A stretch of DNA of 64,000 nt from the NCBI GenBank assembly GCA_023630585.1, contig CM042564.1:15906242-15970241 (forward strand), read 5' to 3'. A program made the position numbers and the translations under genes. Position 1 is the stretch's first letter; each line of letters starts with the position of its first letter. The notes beneath the pieces were generated by a model. It was not told the origin of the DNA, searched no databases, and was given only the letters and a program-made list of their open reading frames with translations. Origin of the DNA: Cranoglanis bouderius. Taxonomy: Eukaryota; Chordata; Actinopteri; Siluriformes; Cranoglanididae. Positions 47,840-59,145 of this stretch are shown here, piece after piece.

Positions 47840-48459
47840 CTGGCTAATACATAATCATGGATGCCCAAGGGACTGTGAAATTTCGCATTGATTATAAAAT
47901 ACTACTATTGACTTATAAAGCGCTAAATGGCTTCGTGCCACAGTACCTAAGCGAAATTTTGGTCTTTTATGATCCGCCACGCCTACTTCGATCAAAAGGT
48001 GCAGGCTATTTGTTGGTACCTCGAATAGTGAAGGCTACAGCAGGGAGAAGAGCTTTCTCTTACAAAGCCCCACAGTTATGGAACAGCCTTCCAATTAGTG
48101 TTCGGGACTCAGACACAGTCTCAGTGTTTAAGTCCAGGCTGAAAACACATTTGTTTAGTCAAGCCTTTCGTGAATAGTTTTTTCCTTAGGTAAAGGAGCA
48201 GATCTAGAGGTCTCACGGGCATAGTGTTTTGTGGTGAACTGGGATGTCTGGATGCTGCCGCCCCCCCCGCTTTCACGCATTCACCCAGGTTTGTTGATGG
48301 TGGAGTGGCTGGCCACCTTATGTCCCAGGGAGCCCTCATGTCTGTGTTACCTTCTGGCTCTCCCTTTTAGTTATGCTGTCATAGCTAGCCTTGCCGGAGT
48401 ACCTGCTTTCACTCACGCAAAGTACACTGTCCTTAACCATTACGGGACAATAAGCATCT

Positions 48460-48510
<51 letters not shown>

Positions 48511-49165
48511 TCCCCTTCTGTTGAGCTACACATGATACTCATGAGATGCCAGTGATCCTGATCCCTTCTGCTCTCTGGACCTGCCTGATCCATCCTGATG
48601 CCCTACTTCTGGTTGGAGATCTTATCAATTGGAAGTCACAGTCTGCTGTTGAGGATGGCCCCACACGGTGCAGCCTAAAGATCATTGAGATTACTGAGGA
48701 TGGTACCACTTAAAAACCATAAAGACGGCTTTGGACCTCAATTCATATGAACAGTTATGCTATGATGGTTAGAACTGCAATTGCCACAAACAGTTTGGCA
48801 CTCAAGTCTCCATCAGTGAACAGTGGAGAAATTCAACAAAACAGACTTCATATAAAAACTGTAATGAATTTTCATGGTTTCACAACTGCTATTTGACCAA
48901 TAAGGATTTATTTATTTATAATCACACTATCCGGTGTTACCCAGATGAGGATGGCTTCCCTTTTTAGTCTGGTTCCTCTCAAGGTTTCTTCCTCAAATCG
49001 TCTCAGGGAGTTTTTCCTTGCCACCGTCGCCTCTGTCTTGCTCATTGGGGATAAATTGATAAATTTAAAATCTATGTCCTGAATTTATACATTTCTGTAA
49101 AGCTGCTTTGGGACAATGTCCATTGTTAAAAGCGCTATACAAATAGACTGAACTTGAACTTGAAC
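47840..49165 (+). mobile_element. L2-type LINE, 5'-truncated 3' end
   Basis: The last part of ORF2 (next entry) is followed by about 1 kb of 3' untranslated sequence. It ends in the conserved tail GCTGCTTTGGGACAATGTCC, AAAAGCGCTATACAAATAGA and short TGAACT repeats. The AAAGCGCTATA hairpin-like tail is typical of L2-clade elements in fish. A CT run (48463-48508) lies in the 3' UTR. Confidence 0.8.
47857..48177 (+). pseudogene. L2-type ORF2 C-terminus
   Basis: 106 open residues: VKFRIDYKILLLTYKALNGF, PQYLSEIL, AGYLLVPRI, GRRAFSYKAPQLWNSLPISV and a terminal VFKSRLKTHLFSQAF. This is the conserved C-terminal tail of fish L2/CR1-group LINE polymerases, downstream of the reverse transcriptase. The polymerase itself is absent, so this is a 5'-truncated insertion. 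The ATG is incidental. Confidence 0.82.
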
Positions 49166-50097
49166 TGTGAATATTACCCATAATGGACTGTGTACATAGA
49201 TCAGTTTTAACACTGAGCAAGATGTAAAGAGTTAGTTTTCCAAAGTAAGATTTAAACATCTATAAACATATCTTGTAAAAAATAAATAAATAAATAAATA
49301 AATAAATAAAAACCATAGTTATAGTTGATTAGAGTTATTAATGCAATCCCTTTATTTTTGTTAAACCAAGTACTAAATGTTACTAAACATCTTTACATCT
49401 AAAAACAGCTAGATTAAAAAAAAAAAGTTAATTGCAATAAAAAAAACTGTTCTTTTATTATTCAAATCCTAACTAACTCTAATATTATTTATTATGACAT
49501 TATTAATAAAGCACAGCTATAAAGTGGAGGCATGATCACTGAGGAACAAAATGGTTTCCTTCTTGTCTTTAAGTCTGAAATATCCGATCGTGTATCATCT
49601 GTGATTAATTTTCTGGTCATTCTATGTTATTTGGGGACAAGTGTCTCTGAACAAAATGTCATACATTTTTTCCAAGTAAGAAACTTAATTGGCTAGCACA
49701 TTAACAACAACAGCAACAACAACAAAACAACTTGTACAGTGAACTAAGTGTTTCCAATTGCATGCATGAGCTCATTGCTCTAACAATGTTTCCACTTTTC
49801 TAATCTTGACATCTATGCTCTTTTGTTTACAAATGATTTTGCAAACACAAGTGTTTGCACAAAATTAATTCCAGACAGTGAACTCGTACTGCATTCTAAT
49901 GAGTTCAATGCTATAATGCCTCATCTGCCTAACAGCAGTAAGCAGTGAGTTAGTAAATGGAGAACAGCTTTGCTTTACAGAACGTTTTAACATTCTTCTC
50001 TAGAGCCTTCTAAGCTGTATGCTGAAAGACATGAGATCTGCCTGACCTCATAAAAATTCTTCAAGGTGTTCTAAAGGGAAGCCCAACACAAGGATTA
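49166..50097. other. Intergenic DNA, nothing recognised
   Basis: AT-rich, with an (AATA)n run at 49280-49310. No gene. Confidence 0.45.
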
Positions 50098-50388
50098 ATT
50101 GATTTGCTTGCCTCACACCTCTGGGGTTGGGGGTTGGGGTTGCAGCAAAACCCAGCAGCCTTCATTGTGTTTACTGTCTGAAAAGTGTCTCTTACGTAAT
50201 ATGCTGCTTTCTTTAATGACATACAAACATTTTTCTGTAACATTTAATTTTGTGCTAGAAAACTAATGTTTGGGAATCTAAAATGTTTTTGTACTGACTT
50301 GATAATGTAGACGTCATAAAATAAAAACTCTATAACAAAGCTTGTACTAAAAAATTAGGGCGCCTAAAACTTTTTATGCACAGTACTG
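50098..50388. mobile_element. SINE scrap fused to the right part of a MITE
   Basis: 50098-50140 (TTGCTTGCCTCACACCTCTGGGGTTGGGGGTT) is a SINE-like head piece. From 50141 the sequence is the right half of the 8995-9524 MITE, ending CTTTTTATGCACAGTACTG with TA after it (50389-50390). Confidence 0.75.
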
Positions 50389-50419
50389 TACATACAGATG
50401 AAAAATTAAGGGAAAAATC

Positions 50420-50850
50420 AGTGGCTCTGTTATGCTGTGGGGCATTTTGCTGGCATGGTTTGGGTCCTCTTGTCCCCTGTGAAGGGTCACTGCAAATTAT
50501 TACGAAGTTATTCGGACTGATTATCTACATGCCATTATGAAATATTTCTATCCTGATGGCTCCGACTCCTCTGATTCTATACAAATAAAACTGAATTGAT
50601 CCAAATTGATGGGAGTGCTCTCTTCTACGATGACAATGTCCCCAACGAAAGGACATGAGAGCTCACTGAATAGATGTGTCAGAAAATGACTTCACAGTAA
50701 CCAGATAACAATCCAGTTGAACACTATAGGAAATATTCCGCAACATGTTAAACAGCGCTCCCCACCATCATCACCAAAACACCAGCTGAGGGAATCTATT
50801 CGGAAATGTACACATAGAAGGTGTCAATAAAGCGTGTCTAATAAATTGGC
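50420..50850 (+). pseudogene. Decayed mariner/Tc1-type transposase fragment
   Basis: Broken frames read VMLWGILLAWFGSSCP, then DYLHAIMKYFYPDGSDS, FYDDNVPNE (in place of the usual QDDNAPIH second-aspartate motif) and DNNPVEHYRK (in place of SPDLNPIEHLW). The order and spacing match the catalytic half of a fish transposase. Multiple stops are present. Confidence 0.6.
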
Positions 50851-50897
50851 CAGGTAGAATACACAGTGCTTAAAACCTCCAGCATAATCACTGCAGT

Positions 50898-51018
50898 GGT
50901 AGTAGTAATAGTAACAGTAGTAGTAGTAGTAATAGTAATACATCACTACATACTGTATAGCTAATAATAGCTGTAGAAGGGGATGTAGTAGTAGTAATAG
51001 TGGTAGTAATAGTAGTAT
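50898..51018 (+). repeat. (TAG)n imperfect triplet repeat
   Basis: Clustered GTAGTAGTAATAG units, starting about 430 bases upstream of the HINT3 start codon. Confidence 0.85.
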
Positions 51019-51128
51019 ATAGCTACAGTATATCTTGATATTGAATTAGAAAATATGCGTTATAAAGGGGAAACTTATTTGTAAAAAAAAAAAATAATAA
51101 TAATAATAAAAATAATAAAAACCTCCGG

Positions 51129-51328
51129 ATGTTAAGTACTTATCGTCACAAACTCAGACTCACAACAGTTTGCACAATGAAGACACAGAGTTTTGAAAGA
51201 CCGCCATGTTGGAATGACGCTATTAGCGAAAGCCGCTCACACACATGCGCGCGCATGCACACACGCGCACACAGACATATACACACTCACACACACACAC
51301 ACACACACACAGAGCTTTGAGATTGAGA
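51129..51328 (+). promoter_or_regulatory. HINT3 proximal promoter and 5' UTR
   Basis: CpG-containing 200-base stretch directly before the HINT3 start codon. CCGCCATGTTGG at 51201-51212 is a good YY1-type element (AAnATGGCGGC on the minus strand), often placed just after the start site in TATA-less housekeeping promoters. A GCGCGCATGC-rich and CA/CG alternating tract follows (51241-51312). The transcription start is not known; the inference rests on motif and position. Confidence 0.5.
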
Positions 51329-51457
51329 ATGGCAAGCAGCGACTGTACACCGGCTGCAGACGCCGAGTCTGTTCAAAAAGAACAAGCCAGTTATGATAAA
51401 AAGTGTATTTTCTGTAAGATTGTGAACGGGGAGATGGACACCGAGCTTTTACACAGC
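51329..51457 (+). CDS. hint3: HINT3 coding exon 1
   Basis: Encodes residues 1-43: a variable N-terminus, then YDKKCIFCKIVNGEMDTELL, the first strand of the HIT fold with the two cysteines C26 and C29. It ends in phase 0 before GTGAGT. Confidence 0.95.
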
Positions 51458-54400
51458 GTGAGTGTTAACAGACTAACGTTAATGTTCCTGTAGCTGATTA
51501 TTTACATGTGAAACTAGCCATAATGACTTAGCATAACACTGGCTAGCTAACTAACACTGACTGGAATATGTGTTTGATTGGAGAATTATATTATTATCGA
51601 TTCATTTCCTGGTAGAACCTTTCGGTTGTCATTGGGTGCACTGACAGGTGCATTAAGACACTCGGCTGGTGCTTTGAGGTGTGGAAGGGGAATTGTGTCA
51701 GGAGTGGGGTTTCAGCCAACTGCCTAATTAATGTTATTGTATTCTGAGGTTGCTTAGTAAATGTACAGAAGTATATTAACACTGTAGATCTGCCTGTAAA
51801 CTTAATTCAGGCACTAAAGCTGCAAAAATAATTATGTCAGAATAATAACTAGACAGATATAGTGGGAGGAAAGCTTCAACTCCACAGTGCTGCTGGAAAC
51901 TATATACACTATATATGATTTCAGCTAAAAATTGGTGAAACCTTAATTTAATTTAACAACGTTTATCTCTTTGGTGTCAAATTTTACGTTGACCTGAATC
52001 ACCCCAATCAATCATTGCCCAGTTTTGTTTGTCCTCTTATACCACAGCTATTTGCCGATTGCAGTTTTTAATTTATTAATGAATTGCATGCCAGATTTTG
52101 TTACCGGTTTATACATGGAAAAACGCAAAGTCATGTGTTCTTAGACTTTACTGTGGCAGACAACTTATAGAAACATCTTTAGCTCTGCCTGTGACAAAGC
52201 GCTGACTCTGGAGACTCCTTCCATAATTGGTAAATAACAGAAAACCTCACCATATCAACAATTATACATTTTTCTTTGTTAAATGCTAACAGGTTTGTTT
52301 AAATATGTTGATTGTTAGGCTTAGATTATGTGGATTGTCACACTAATCCATGTGAATGAGTTGTTACTATTGAAAGAATGACATATTGTGATGTGGATTA
52401 ATATAAACCTGTGATTTGAATTATGGATGGCACTCCTATCTGAGGTGTGCTGACCAATCAGATCTGAGAATTCAGCAACGCTTTGGTATAAATAGAAGAC
52501 ACCCATCAGGTAAAAGACTGAAATTAAGCACCGATTAAACCGAGATTGACATTCATTAAAAATACAACCATCCTGCTATTTAAAATGGAACAATTAAAGA
52601 TGTGACAGCATAATTTGATTAGGGCTTCAGCGGACATTGATTTTGATAATCAATTAATCTGTTGATTATTTTTCGATTAATAGCTTAGTTGGATTCTTTC
52701 AAAACATATTAAACACCGGAAATATTTATTTAAATTATTTCTTTGCAGCATTTGAATCAGGTAATACTACTACAGAACTCTTTTTCTAATCTTAATTAAA
52801 TAACATGTCACTAACTGCAATACACTATTGACATTTCTCAAATAATCTGTGACATCATGAGAATATTATCAAGTGCAAAATATTATCATAACACACTCCA
52901 GTGGGAATTCATTTTGCTTGCATGTGTGAATGAGGCAAATCATTTTTAATGTATGGAATCGATTCCAAAGCTTTGGGTTTGACTCTTTGTTTCAGTGCCT
53001 GAAATCAGTGAATTGACTCTCTTTGTGATCGACTACAACGTGAGCCAAAAGCAGGATGGAGACTTAATCATTTGACACACAGGATATGTTAAAAATATAC
53101 ATTGTGTATGCAAAGAAATGCTATGCTACTGCTTAAAACTGTGTAATGCACATGCTTTATCACATGAGTTGTGATTTGAAGTGAGAAAATATTTGTCTCA
53201 GACTTATCATTCATTTGAGACCGTTGCTCGACCGTTTCCATCAAATGTCTTTTTAGTCTAAATGAAGTGTCGTATCATCACAGCAACTATTTTTATTATC
53301 AAATTATATCAGTTTTGTTTATTAGTTGTTGCAGACCCACATATGAGAATCCGTTTTCAGGGTGCTTCACAGTCATTATCATGAGCAAGACTGGATCTGA
53401 AGCAGACTTTCACTGGTCATAAATAAGCTGTGGTAGCACAAATGGTTATTTTAATCGTGAACATGTGTATTCTACACAGGTTTTTGTATACTTTATCCTT
53501 TCATTGTCCTGAAATTCAGTTGTGCAGTGTTCTCTTATGTGTGATACTTGTCAGTAAATGATTGTGTTCAGTATGTTAGTTCATATCCAGTAAACTTTCT
53601 CTTTTTCTCAGGATGAAGACACGTCATGTTTCAGAGATATAAATCCGGGGGCTCCTCATCACTATCTTGTTGTGCCAACGAAGCACATAGGGAATTGCAA
53701 ATCACTTCGCAAAGAACATGTTCCACTAGGTAAATACTCAAGTGCTCACAGTACACTGGCTTCGGGGATCCTAAAATTTTATTATTGGAGCAATGAATGA
53801 ATTTTATGAAGAGCTGCATTTAATCTGTTTTTTCAGACTCTGTCAAATGGATCCATAGTTTTTACAGTGTGTTCAACTTTGTGTATGTCTCTGTTACCTG
53901 TTTTTCTTAGTGGAGAAATTGCTGGAAACAGGAAAAGCAGTTCTTCAGAAGAACAATGTCACCGATTTAAGTGATGTCAGGTCATTTGAATTGAATTAAA
54001 AACTTGTATCTGTTTTGTAACATTGCTAGTAAAGTGCTGTTTTTAAGTGTATCATTGTTTTTCAATATCCTGATAATGTGTATTTTAGGTTTGGATTTCA
54101 CTGGCCTCCATTTCATTCTGTTGCACATCTGCATCTCCACGTGTTGGCACCTGCCAGTCAAATGGGCTTCATCTCTCGCGTCATCTACCGCCTAGACTCC
54201 TACTGGTTCGTCACGGTGAGAATGCTGATTAGATGATTTGGGGTTTGTTTTTGGATGTTCCATTTTAAAGTCTGGGACCAATGTTACAGACTGTAAGTGT
54301 TCATAGTAGTCTGTTAAGATTTCATATAATTTGACACTTGGAAGTTAAATATACTGTATATTTGTCCAATTTAGCACAAGCAAAATTACTTGATATTGTG

Positions 54401-57400
54401 ATTTGACATAGAATGAAAACCTCTTTTGTTTGCCCCTGCTCAGGTTGTAGTTATAGTTCATATCTGTGAAAGAGACTTTCAGCTGATCCTGCATCTCCCT
54501 TTACTAGGTTGTCACTGTGCACAAATAATTTGTTAACCAAACAAGTTTCTTGTTTTATATAAAAAATTTAACAGGGCAGTACATGTAAAACAATTCATTT
54601 GTCAGGTTTCACATCTACTGCATTTGCACCACTCATGCCAAAATATGCAGTATGTGGGAAAAAGTAAGTCAATTCTGTAGAAGTGATGTTCTCATCTCAA
54701 GACCTGGCAAGACTGTTCTTTCAATCACTCACTTTTTATCACTGACAATTTCAAATAACAGACCTAGACATGTCAATTTTTCACACCATGGAATTTGCCT
54801 AGTGTTATAACTTTATTTAAAAATAGTATGATAGTACTTCAAAACACAGCTTGCCACCTCACAGCTCCAGGGCACCGGCAAAATCCTGAGCTCCGGGCTT
54901 ACCATTTTCCCCCCAAATAATATGTGGGTAGGTGGATTGGCTATGCTAAATTGCCCCTAGATGTGAATGTGTGTGTGTTCGCATGGTGCAACGGACCAGC
55001 GTCCAGGATTCATCCCATCTCATGTTCAGTGTTCCCTGGGTAGGCTCTGGGTCCACGGCAACCCTGACCAAGATTAAAGCAGTTACTGAAGATGATGAAT
55101 GAATTCATGATTGAAGCTAGCTGTCCAAATACTGCCTCACAAATGGAAAACAGAATGCTGATGATATTTTGAACTTCACGCAGTAACAACACTACATTAA
55201 ATGTCGTGTTAAATTGTATGTACAAATGCCTGTTCAGAATAGTCCTTAACTCATCCCCTAAAACCTAGTTCACATTATACGATTATAGCCTTTGATTATC
55301 CAGTCGCTGACTCATTTTGGCGCTCAGAGTGTACACCCCTAGCTCAGTGACTACTTGCTGTGCCCTTCTACAGTGAACGATCCCAATGTAGACTTTCCCA
55401 GTAATGTAGGCTTACATAATGTGCAGCTAACTGCAGAATATGTTTAATCTAGTCTGAAATATTACACTTAGACTGATTTTACCATCTGTCTGCACTTCTT
55501 TACCAACTGCCTCACTGTCTTTTCCTGATTATTTGACATACCCATAGCAGCAACTAGTAAATAAATTAGTCTAATTGACTAGTGTATACAACCCCTAACA
55601 TGTATTTAAAAAAAAAACTTTAACCAGCATAATAAATGTTATGACCTATTAGTGCATACAGTTGAATAGTTTCTGATAGCCATTCTTTTTCCTCAAAATG
55701 TCCTACTCCACTTTCACTTGCCTTAGAAAATTAATAGCTTTAGTTTATGGCCCTTCAGAGGCTCACAAATATACAGTGTGTCCTAAAAGTCTCAGACATA
55801 GGGGACTATGTACAGTCATCTGAAAAAATAAGTACACCCCATGGAAATAGTTGGCTTTTTTGACATAGTTGGACAAACAAACATTTGATCTGGTGTGTGG
55901 TATCATCATGCCAAGATCTAAAGAGTTCTGTAAGGCCTGCAGAAAAAAATGTTGTGGATGCCTGTGAGTCTGGCAAGGGATTTAAAAATATCTCCAAATT
56001 ATTTGAAATACATCATTCCACTGTAAGGAAAATGACCCACAAATGGCACATATTTCAAAAGACTGCCAATTTGTCCAGGACTGGCCGTCCCAGCAAATTC
56101 AGCCCAAGAGCAGGCCGTCTGATGTAAAAAGAAGTCTCCAAGAAATCTACATTTTCATCACAGGATCTGCTAGTAAGTCTTGCAACTGTTGGTGTCAAAG
56201 TGCATGCTTCTATAATCAGAAAGAGATTGCACAAATTTGGCCTGCACGGGAGGAGTGCCAGGAAAAAGCTTTTGCAAGACTACAGTTTGCCAATGAGCAT
56301 ATAGGCAAAGACCAAGACGTCTGGAATAATGTGCTCTGGGCAGATGAATCAAAGATAGAGTTGTTTGGCCACAGTAACAGCAGACATGTTTGGCGGTGAC
56401 CAAAGACAGCTTTTCAGGAGAAACACCTCATACCAACTGTGATGCATGGTGGTGGAAATGTTATGGTTTGGGGTTGCTTCGCTGCCTCAGGGACTGGACA
56501 GCTTGCATTCATTGATTGAACTATGAATTCTGCATCATATCAAAGAGTGCTTGAAGATAACGTGAGGCCATCTGTCTGAGACTTGAAGTTGAACCGAAAG
56601 TGGACCTTTCAACAGGATAATGATCCTAAGCACACTAGCAAATCCACCAAGGAATGGGTCAAAAAGAAGAAAAGGAGGGTTATGGAATGGCCTAGTCAAA
56701 GCCCAGATATGAATCTCATTGAAATGTTGTGGGGGGATTTGAAACGAGCAGTACATGAAAGAAAACCCTCAAACTTGCAACTGAAAGAATATTGCATGGA
56801 AGAGTGGTCAGAAATTCCAGCAAACCTGGTGGACAATTATGCAAATTGCCTACAAGAAGTTGCTAAAGGGGGCAACAGTAGCTTCTGAGGCCAAGGATGT
56901 ACTTACTTTTTCCACAGAAGAATATCACATCTATTGATATTTCTGTTGAACGAATGATTGATAAAGCTAATTTGCTTTGTGGTTTTGTTCAAGTATATCA
57001 ACTTCATTAATAGGCACTGTTTCAAAGATCAAATGTTTGCTTATCCAAATATGTCAAAGAAACCAACAGGGGGTGTACTTATTTTTTCACATGACTGTTT
57101 GACAGCACCACGTCGGTTGTGCCTTCGTCAGTGGATGTTCGTATACGTCCACTTCTCGGTTGGTCTGCAACACTTCCAGTCTTTTTTAATTTGTTAATAA
57201 GTTTGGCTTTTTGGTATATGATGTGCTTGTCATGTTTCCTGTTAAAGTCCATCGCAACCTTGACAGCTTCCCGATCCAGCCATGAGAATGATTTCAATAC
57301 GTTCTTCAAAGGCATTCTTAAAGGATAGCTGAAAATAAATAAATTAATAAACTAAGTATGGAAAATTGTGGAAGACCTTTTGCTAAGAGATACTCAAGCA

Positions 57401-57606
57401 TTTCATATGTTGTAGAAAGCATTCTCAGGCATTAAATTAGAAAATAAAAGTTGTATCCACTTCAAGACTAAGCAGAGGTCATCACATTAAAAGGAATATT
57501 GTGTACATACATGAGAGAAACAAATAAAACCTGTACAATATCTTGTGTTTTTATTTTTATATTACAGGCTGATCAGTTGCTCCAAAGACTGAACTCAATG
57601 GACTAA
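51329..57606 (+). CDS. hint3: HINT3, histidine triad nucleotide-binding protein 3 (five coding exons)
   Basis: Coding exons join 51329-51457, 53612-53729, 53911-53980, 54089-54215 and 57568-57606; all four introns are GT-AG and phases agree. The product is 160 residues, similar in length to known fish HINT3. The HIT superfamily hydrolyses nucleoside phosphoramidates and acyl-adenylates; HINT3 is an adenosine phosphoramidase-type member. Visible motifs are KKCIFCKIVNGE (residues about 24-35), DINPGAPHHYLVVPTKHIGN (52-71) and the histidine triad HLHLHVL with H119, H121 and H123, H121 the expected nucleophile by family numbering. The start ATG at 51329 follows the promoter and precedes an acidic-rich N-terminal tail; it is the only in-frame ATG before the HIT core. 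Identification is by motif and exon layout, not by search. Confidence 0.95.
52040..52492. mobile_element. MITE in HINT3 intron 1
   Basis: Left end CTTATACCACAGCTATTTGCC and right end GCAACGCTTTGGTATAA form an inverted repeat (TTATACCA.AG). The internal phrase GACCAATCAGATCTGAGAATTC is a reverse copy of the CTCGATTCTGATTGGC phrase near 20955, so this is a dispersed fish family. The copy at 62530-62820 in the HINT3 duplicate shows it was there before the duplication. Confidence 0.6.
52619..53341. mobile_element. hAT remnant in HINT3 intron 1
   Basis: Left end TAGGGCTTCAGCGGACATTG with the typical ATTAATCTGTTGATTATTTT region, right end TTGTTGCAGACCCA (reverse complement TGGGTCTGCAAC). Both resemble TAGGGCTGCAAC-type hAT termini. 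The HINT3 duplicate lacks this whole segment (CATCATAATATGAGTATCC is uninterrupted near 62867-62885), so the duplicate behaves as an empty site. No transposase. Confidence 0.65.
53612..53729 (+). CDS. hint3: HINT3 coding exon 2
   Basis: Acceptor CTTTTTCTCAG, donor GTAAAT. Residues 44-82 plus one base: DEDTSCFRDINPGAPHHYLV then VPTKHIGNCKSLRKEHVPL, the nucleotide-binding core strands. Intron 1 before it is 2154 bases. Confidence 0.95.
53911..53980 (+). CDS. hint3: HINT3 coding exon 3
   Basis: Acceptor TTTTTCTTAG, donor GTCATT. Residues 83-106: VEKLLETGKAVLQKNNVTDL then SDVR, the helix between core strands. Its flanking introns are short (181 and 108 bases). Confidence 0.93.
54089..54215 (+). 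CDS. hint3: HINT3 coding exon 4, histidine triad
   Basis: Acceptor TGTATTTTAG, donor GTGAGA. Residues 107-148: FGFHWPPFHSVAHLHLHVLA carries the triad, and RVIYRLDSYWFVT is the C-terminal segment typical of HINT3 and aprataxin-like HIT proteins. Confidence 0.96.
54845..55107 (+). repeat. SINE-like repeat in HINT3 intron 4
   Basis: CTTGCCACCTCACAGCTCCAG, TGCTAAATTGCCCCTAGATG, GTTCCCTGGGTAGGCTCTGG and a GATGATGAATGAATTC tail belong to the common family. Confidence 0.65.
55813..57097 (+). mobile_element. Tc1-like transposon in HINT3 intron 4
   Basis: Inverted ends CAGTCATCTGAAAAAATAAG and, at the right, CTTATTTTTTCACATGACTG. TA precedes the left end (55811-55812); the right TA is lost. Transposase pieces run in the plus sense. 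Lies in the sense orientation of HINT3. Confidence 0.85.
55885..56888 (+). pseudogene. Tc1-like transposase, broken
   Basis: Pieces in three frames. DNA-binding part: VVDACESGKGFKNISKLFEI and TANLSRTGRPSKFSP (55910-56127). First catalytic acid: VWNNVLWADESKIELFGH (about 56318-56380). Second and third: FQQDNDPKHTSKSTKEW (about 56607-56660) and WPSQSPDMNLIEMLWGDLKR (about 56689-56748), followed by WSEIPANLVDNYANCLQEV and a stop. All three catalytic positions survive, but frameshifts and stops (for example after HVWR at about 56397) separate them. Confidence 0.85.
57110..57315 (-). pseudogene. Transposase helix-turn-helix fragment
   Basis: The frame reads VAMDFNRKHDKHIIYQKAKL, INKLKKTGSVADQPRSGRIR and TSTDEGTT. 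The KTGSVADQPRSGRP-R-TSTDE signature is the N-terminal helix-turn-helix of mariner-like transposases. No catalytic domain follows. Confidence 0.6.
57568..57606 (+). CDS. hint3: HINT3 coding exon 5
   Basis: Acceptor TTTTATATTACAG. Encodes ADQLLQRLNSMD and a TAA stop. The last intron is 3352 bases, inflated by transposons. An AATAAA overlaps the stop codon (57605-57610); a more plausible polyadenylation signal is the AATAAA at 58052-58057. Confidence 0.9.
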   Translation, partial: ADQLLQRLNSMD

Positions 57607-58950
57607 TAAAAGAATGGAAATGCCATGTTGCCTTTACATTGAGAATGTAAATGGATCTCCAAAGTGCTTAAGGAAAAGAGGTGAAGCTGAAGTGCCTCCA
57701 GGTTATGATTATTTTAGTCATTACATTTTGCATGTTAGCTTGTCTGTTTCTGCCAAACAAACTGGGCAAATTTGGAGATGAACCTTTTAAATAAGTTATT
57801 TTGACTGTTAAGTGGACAGTTTTATTTTAACTGGTGAATACTTGAGAATAATCCGGCATTTACATGACAGTTCCCGTCAAAGGCATTTTTAAGTAATATG
57901 TATGTCTGCCTGAATAACTAGATACAACAACTTCTTACACTGAGATAAAAAAAAAAATATCCACATCTATATTACATATTACAGCATAATATTTGTATAG
58001 CATGCCATACCCTCAGATTTAGTAGCATGTAATTAAGGTGTAATACATTCCAATAAAGTCAACTTTGGCTAATTATAATTAACATTCCCTACCATTAATA
58101 AATATATAAAGAAATCACATAACAGAGAATAAAGGACATTAAGCTGTGTTTAGATCATATTTGGCCTCAAATGGGTCTTGTATTAAACCTGAAGATCAGC
58201 ACTGTGGCTGTTTTTACCTAAATTCATGAAAGAAAAGGAAAAAACCTTTTGCCTTGGGTAGGATGGTAGTAATGAACCATAAAATAAAAAAATCAAATAA
58301 AAATAAATATACTGCAGTGTTTGTGATTAATTACCTTTCAGAGATGTAGACAAGAGGGTTTGGCATTTTCAGTTTAAACTTTACCGTAGTATGTCATATC
58401 CTCTCTACAGCATTTTGTCTACAAGTCTACAATTTGTCATTGGTTGAACTGTGTGTGTGTGTGCGTGTGTGTGTGTGTGTGTGAGTGAAAGAACTGCTGA
58501 TACATCGGACCTGTTCAGTCCTGATCATTAACCCTAGGCTGCTATACTCTGACCCAAGAACTCCGAATACCTGTGTAATGCAAGAATGTAAACAATTTTA
58601 TTGCATGTGTATAAAGGTTGTTGTGAATTAAATCGAATTGACGCTAAGAATTGTTTTAATCATTGTGTCAGTGTTAGGGGTCCTCTCTGTATCTCCCTCA
58701 AGCATGTGTATTTATGCAGATCAAAAATCCAGTGTGTATGATTTTGCAACCATTTCCGTGTTTTAACATCTGACACAAATTAATGTGTAAAGAGTTTAAT
58801 TGCATTTAAAATAAGTTATTGTGACTAGACAAATTAATGCTGTCGTTACAAAGTACAAAGTCTAAAGAAAAACACACATTGCAATATTATATGGACAAAT
58901 GTAATTGATTGTAATTGCTTGTATAAAAATGCATTTATATTGAATTGGAC
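57607..58950 (+). other. HINT3 3' UTR and downstream DNA
   Basis: No further gene was recognised. Candidate polyadenylation signals AATAAA at 58052-58057 and near 58126 would give a 3' UTR of about 450-550 bases. A short GT run lies at 58450-58483. Confidence 0.4.
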
Positions 58951-59145
58951 TGGGGACAGCACGGTGGCACAGCTCTAGGGTCCCCAGTTCAATCCTGAGC
59001 TCAGGTTACTAATTATAAAATTGTAGTTCCCTGTGATGGACTGACTTGCACCCATCCAAGGTGTATTCTTGCCTCATGTCTAGTGTTCCCATGATCCACT
59101 GTGACTCTGACCAGGATGAAGCAGTTACTGAAGATGAATGAATCA
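58951..59145 (+). repeat. SINE-like repeat
   Basis: GGGGACAGCACGGTGGCACAG head with a B-box-like AGTTCAATCCTGAG, then TTCCCTGTGATGGACTGAC and a GAAGATGAATGAATC tail. Confidence 0.65.

Larger units (their letters stand above)
55774..57375 (-). mobile_element. Older mariner-like element, split by a Tc1 insertion
   Basis: Left end CAGTGTGTCCTAAAAGTCTC after a TA. The right end is decayed around 57345-57375 (ACTAAGTATGGAAAATTGTGG, whose reverse complement roughly mirrors the left end). Between the Tc1 copy and the right end lies a minus-strand helix-turn-helix fragment (next entry). The right boundary is uncertain. Confidence 0.5.

Noticed and set aside
47857..48177. Small host gene
   Set aside because: The peptide is the C-terminal tail of an L2-type LINE ORF2, followed by the typical LINE 3' end.
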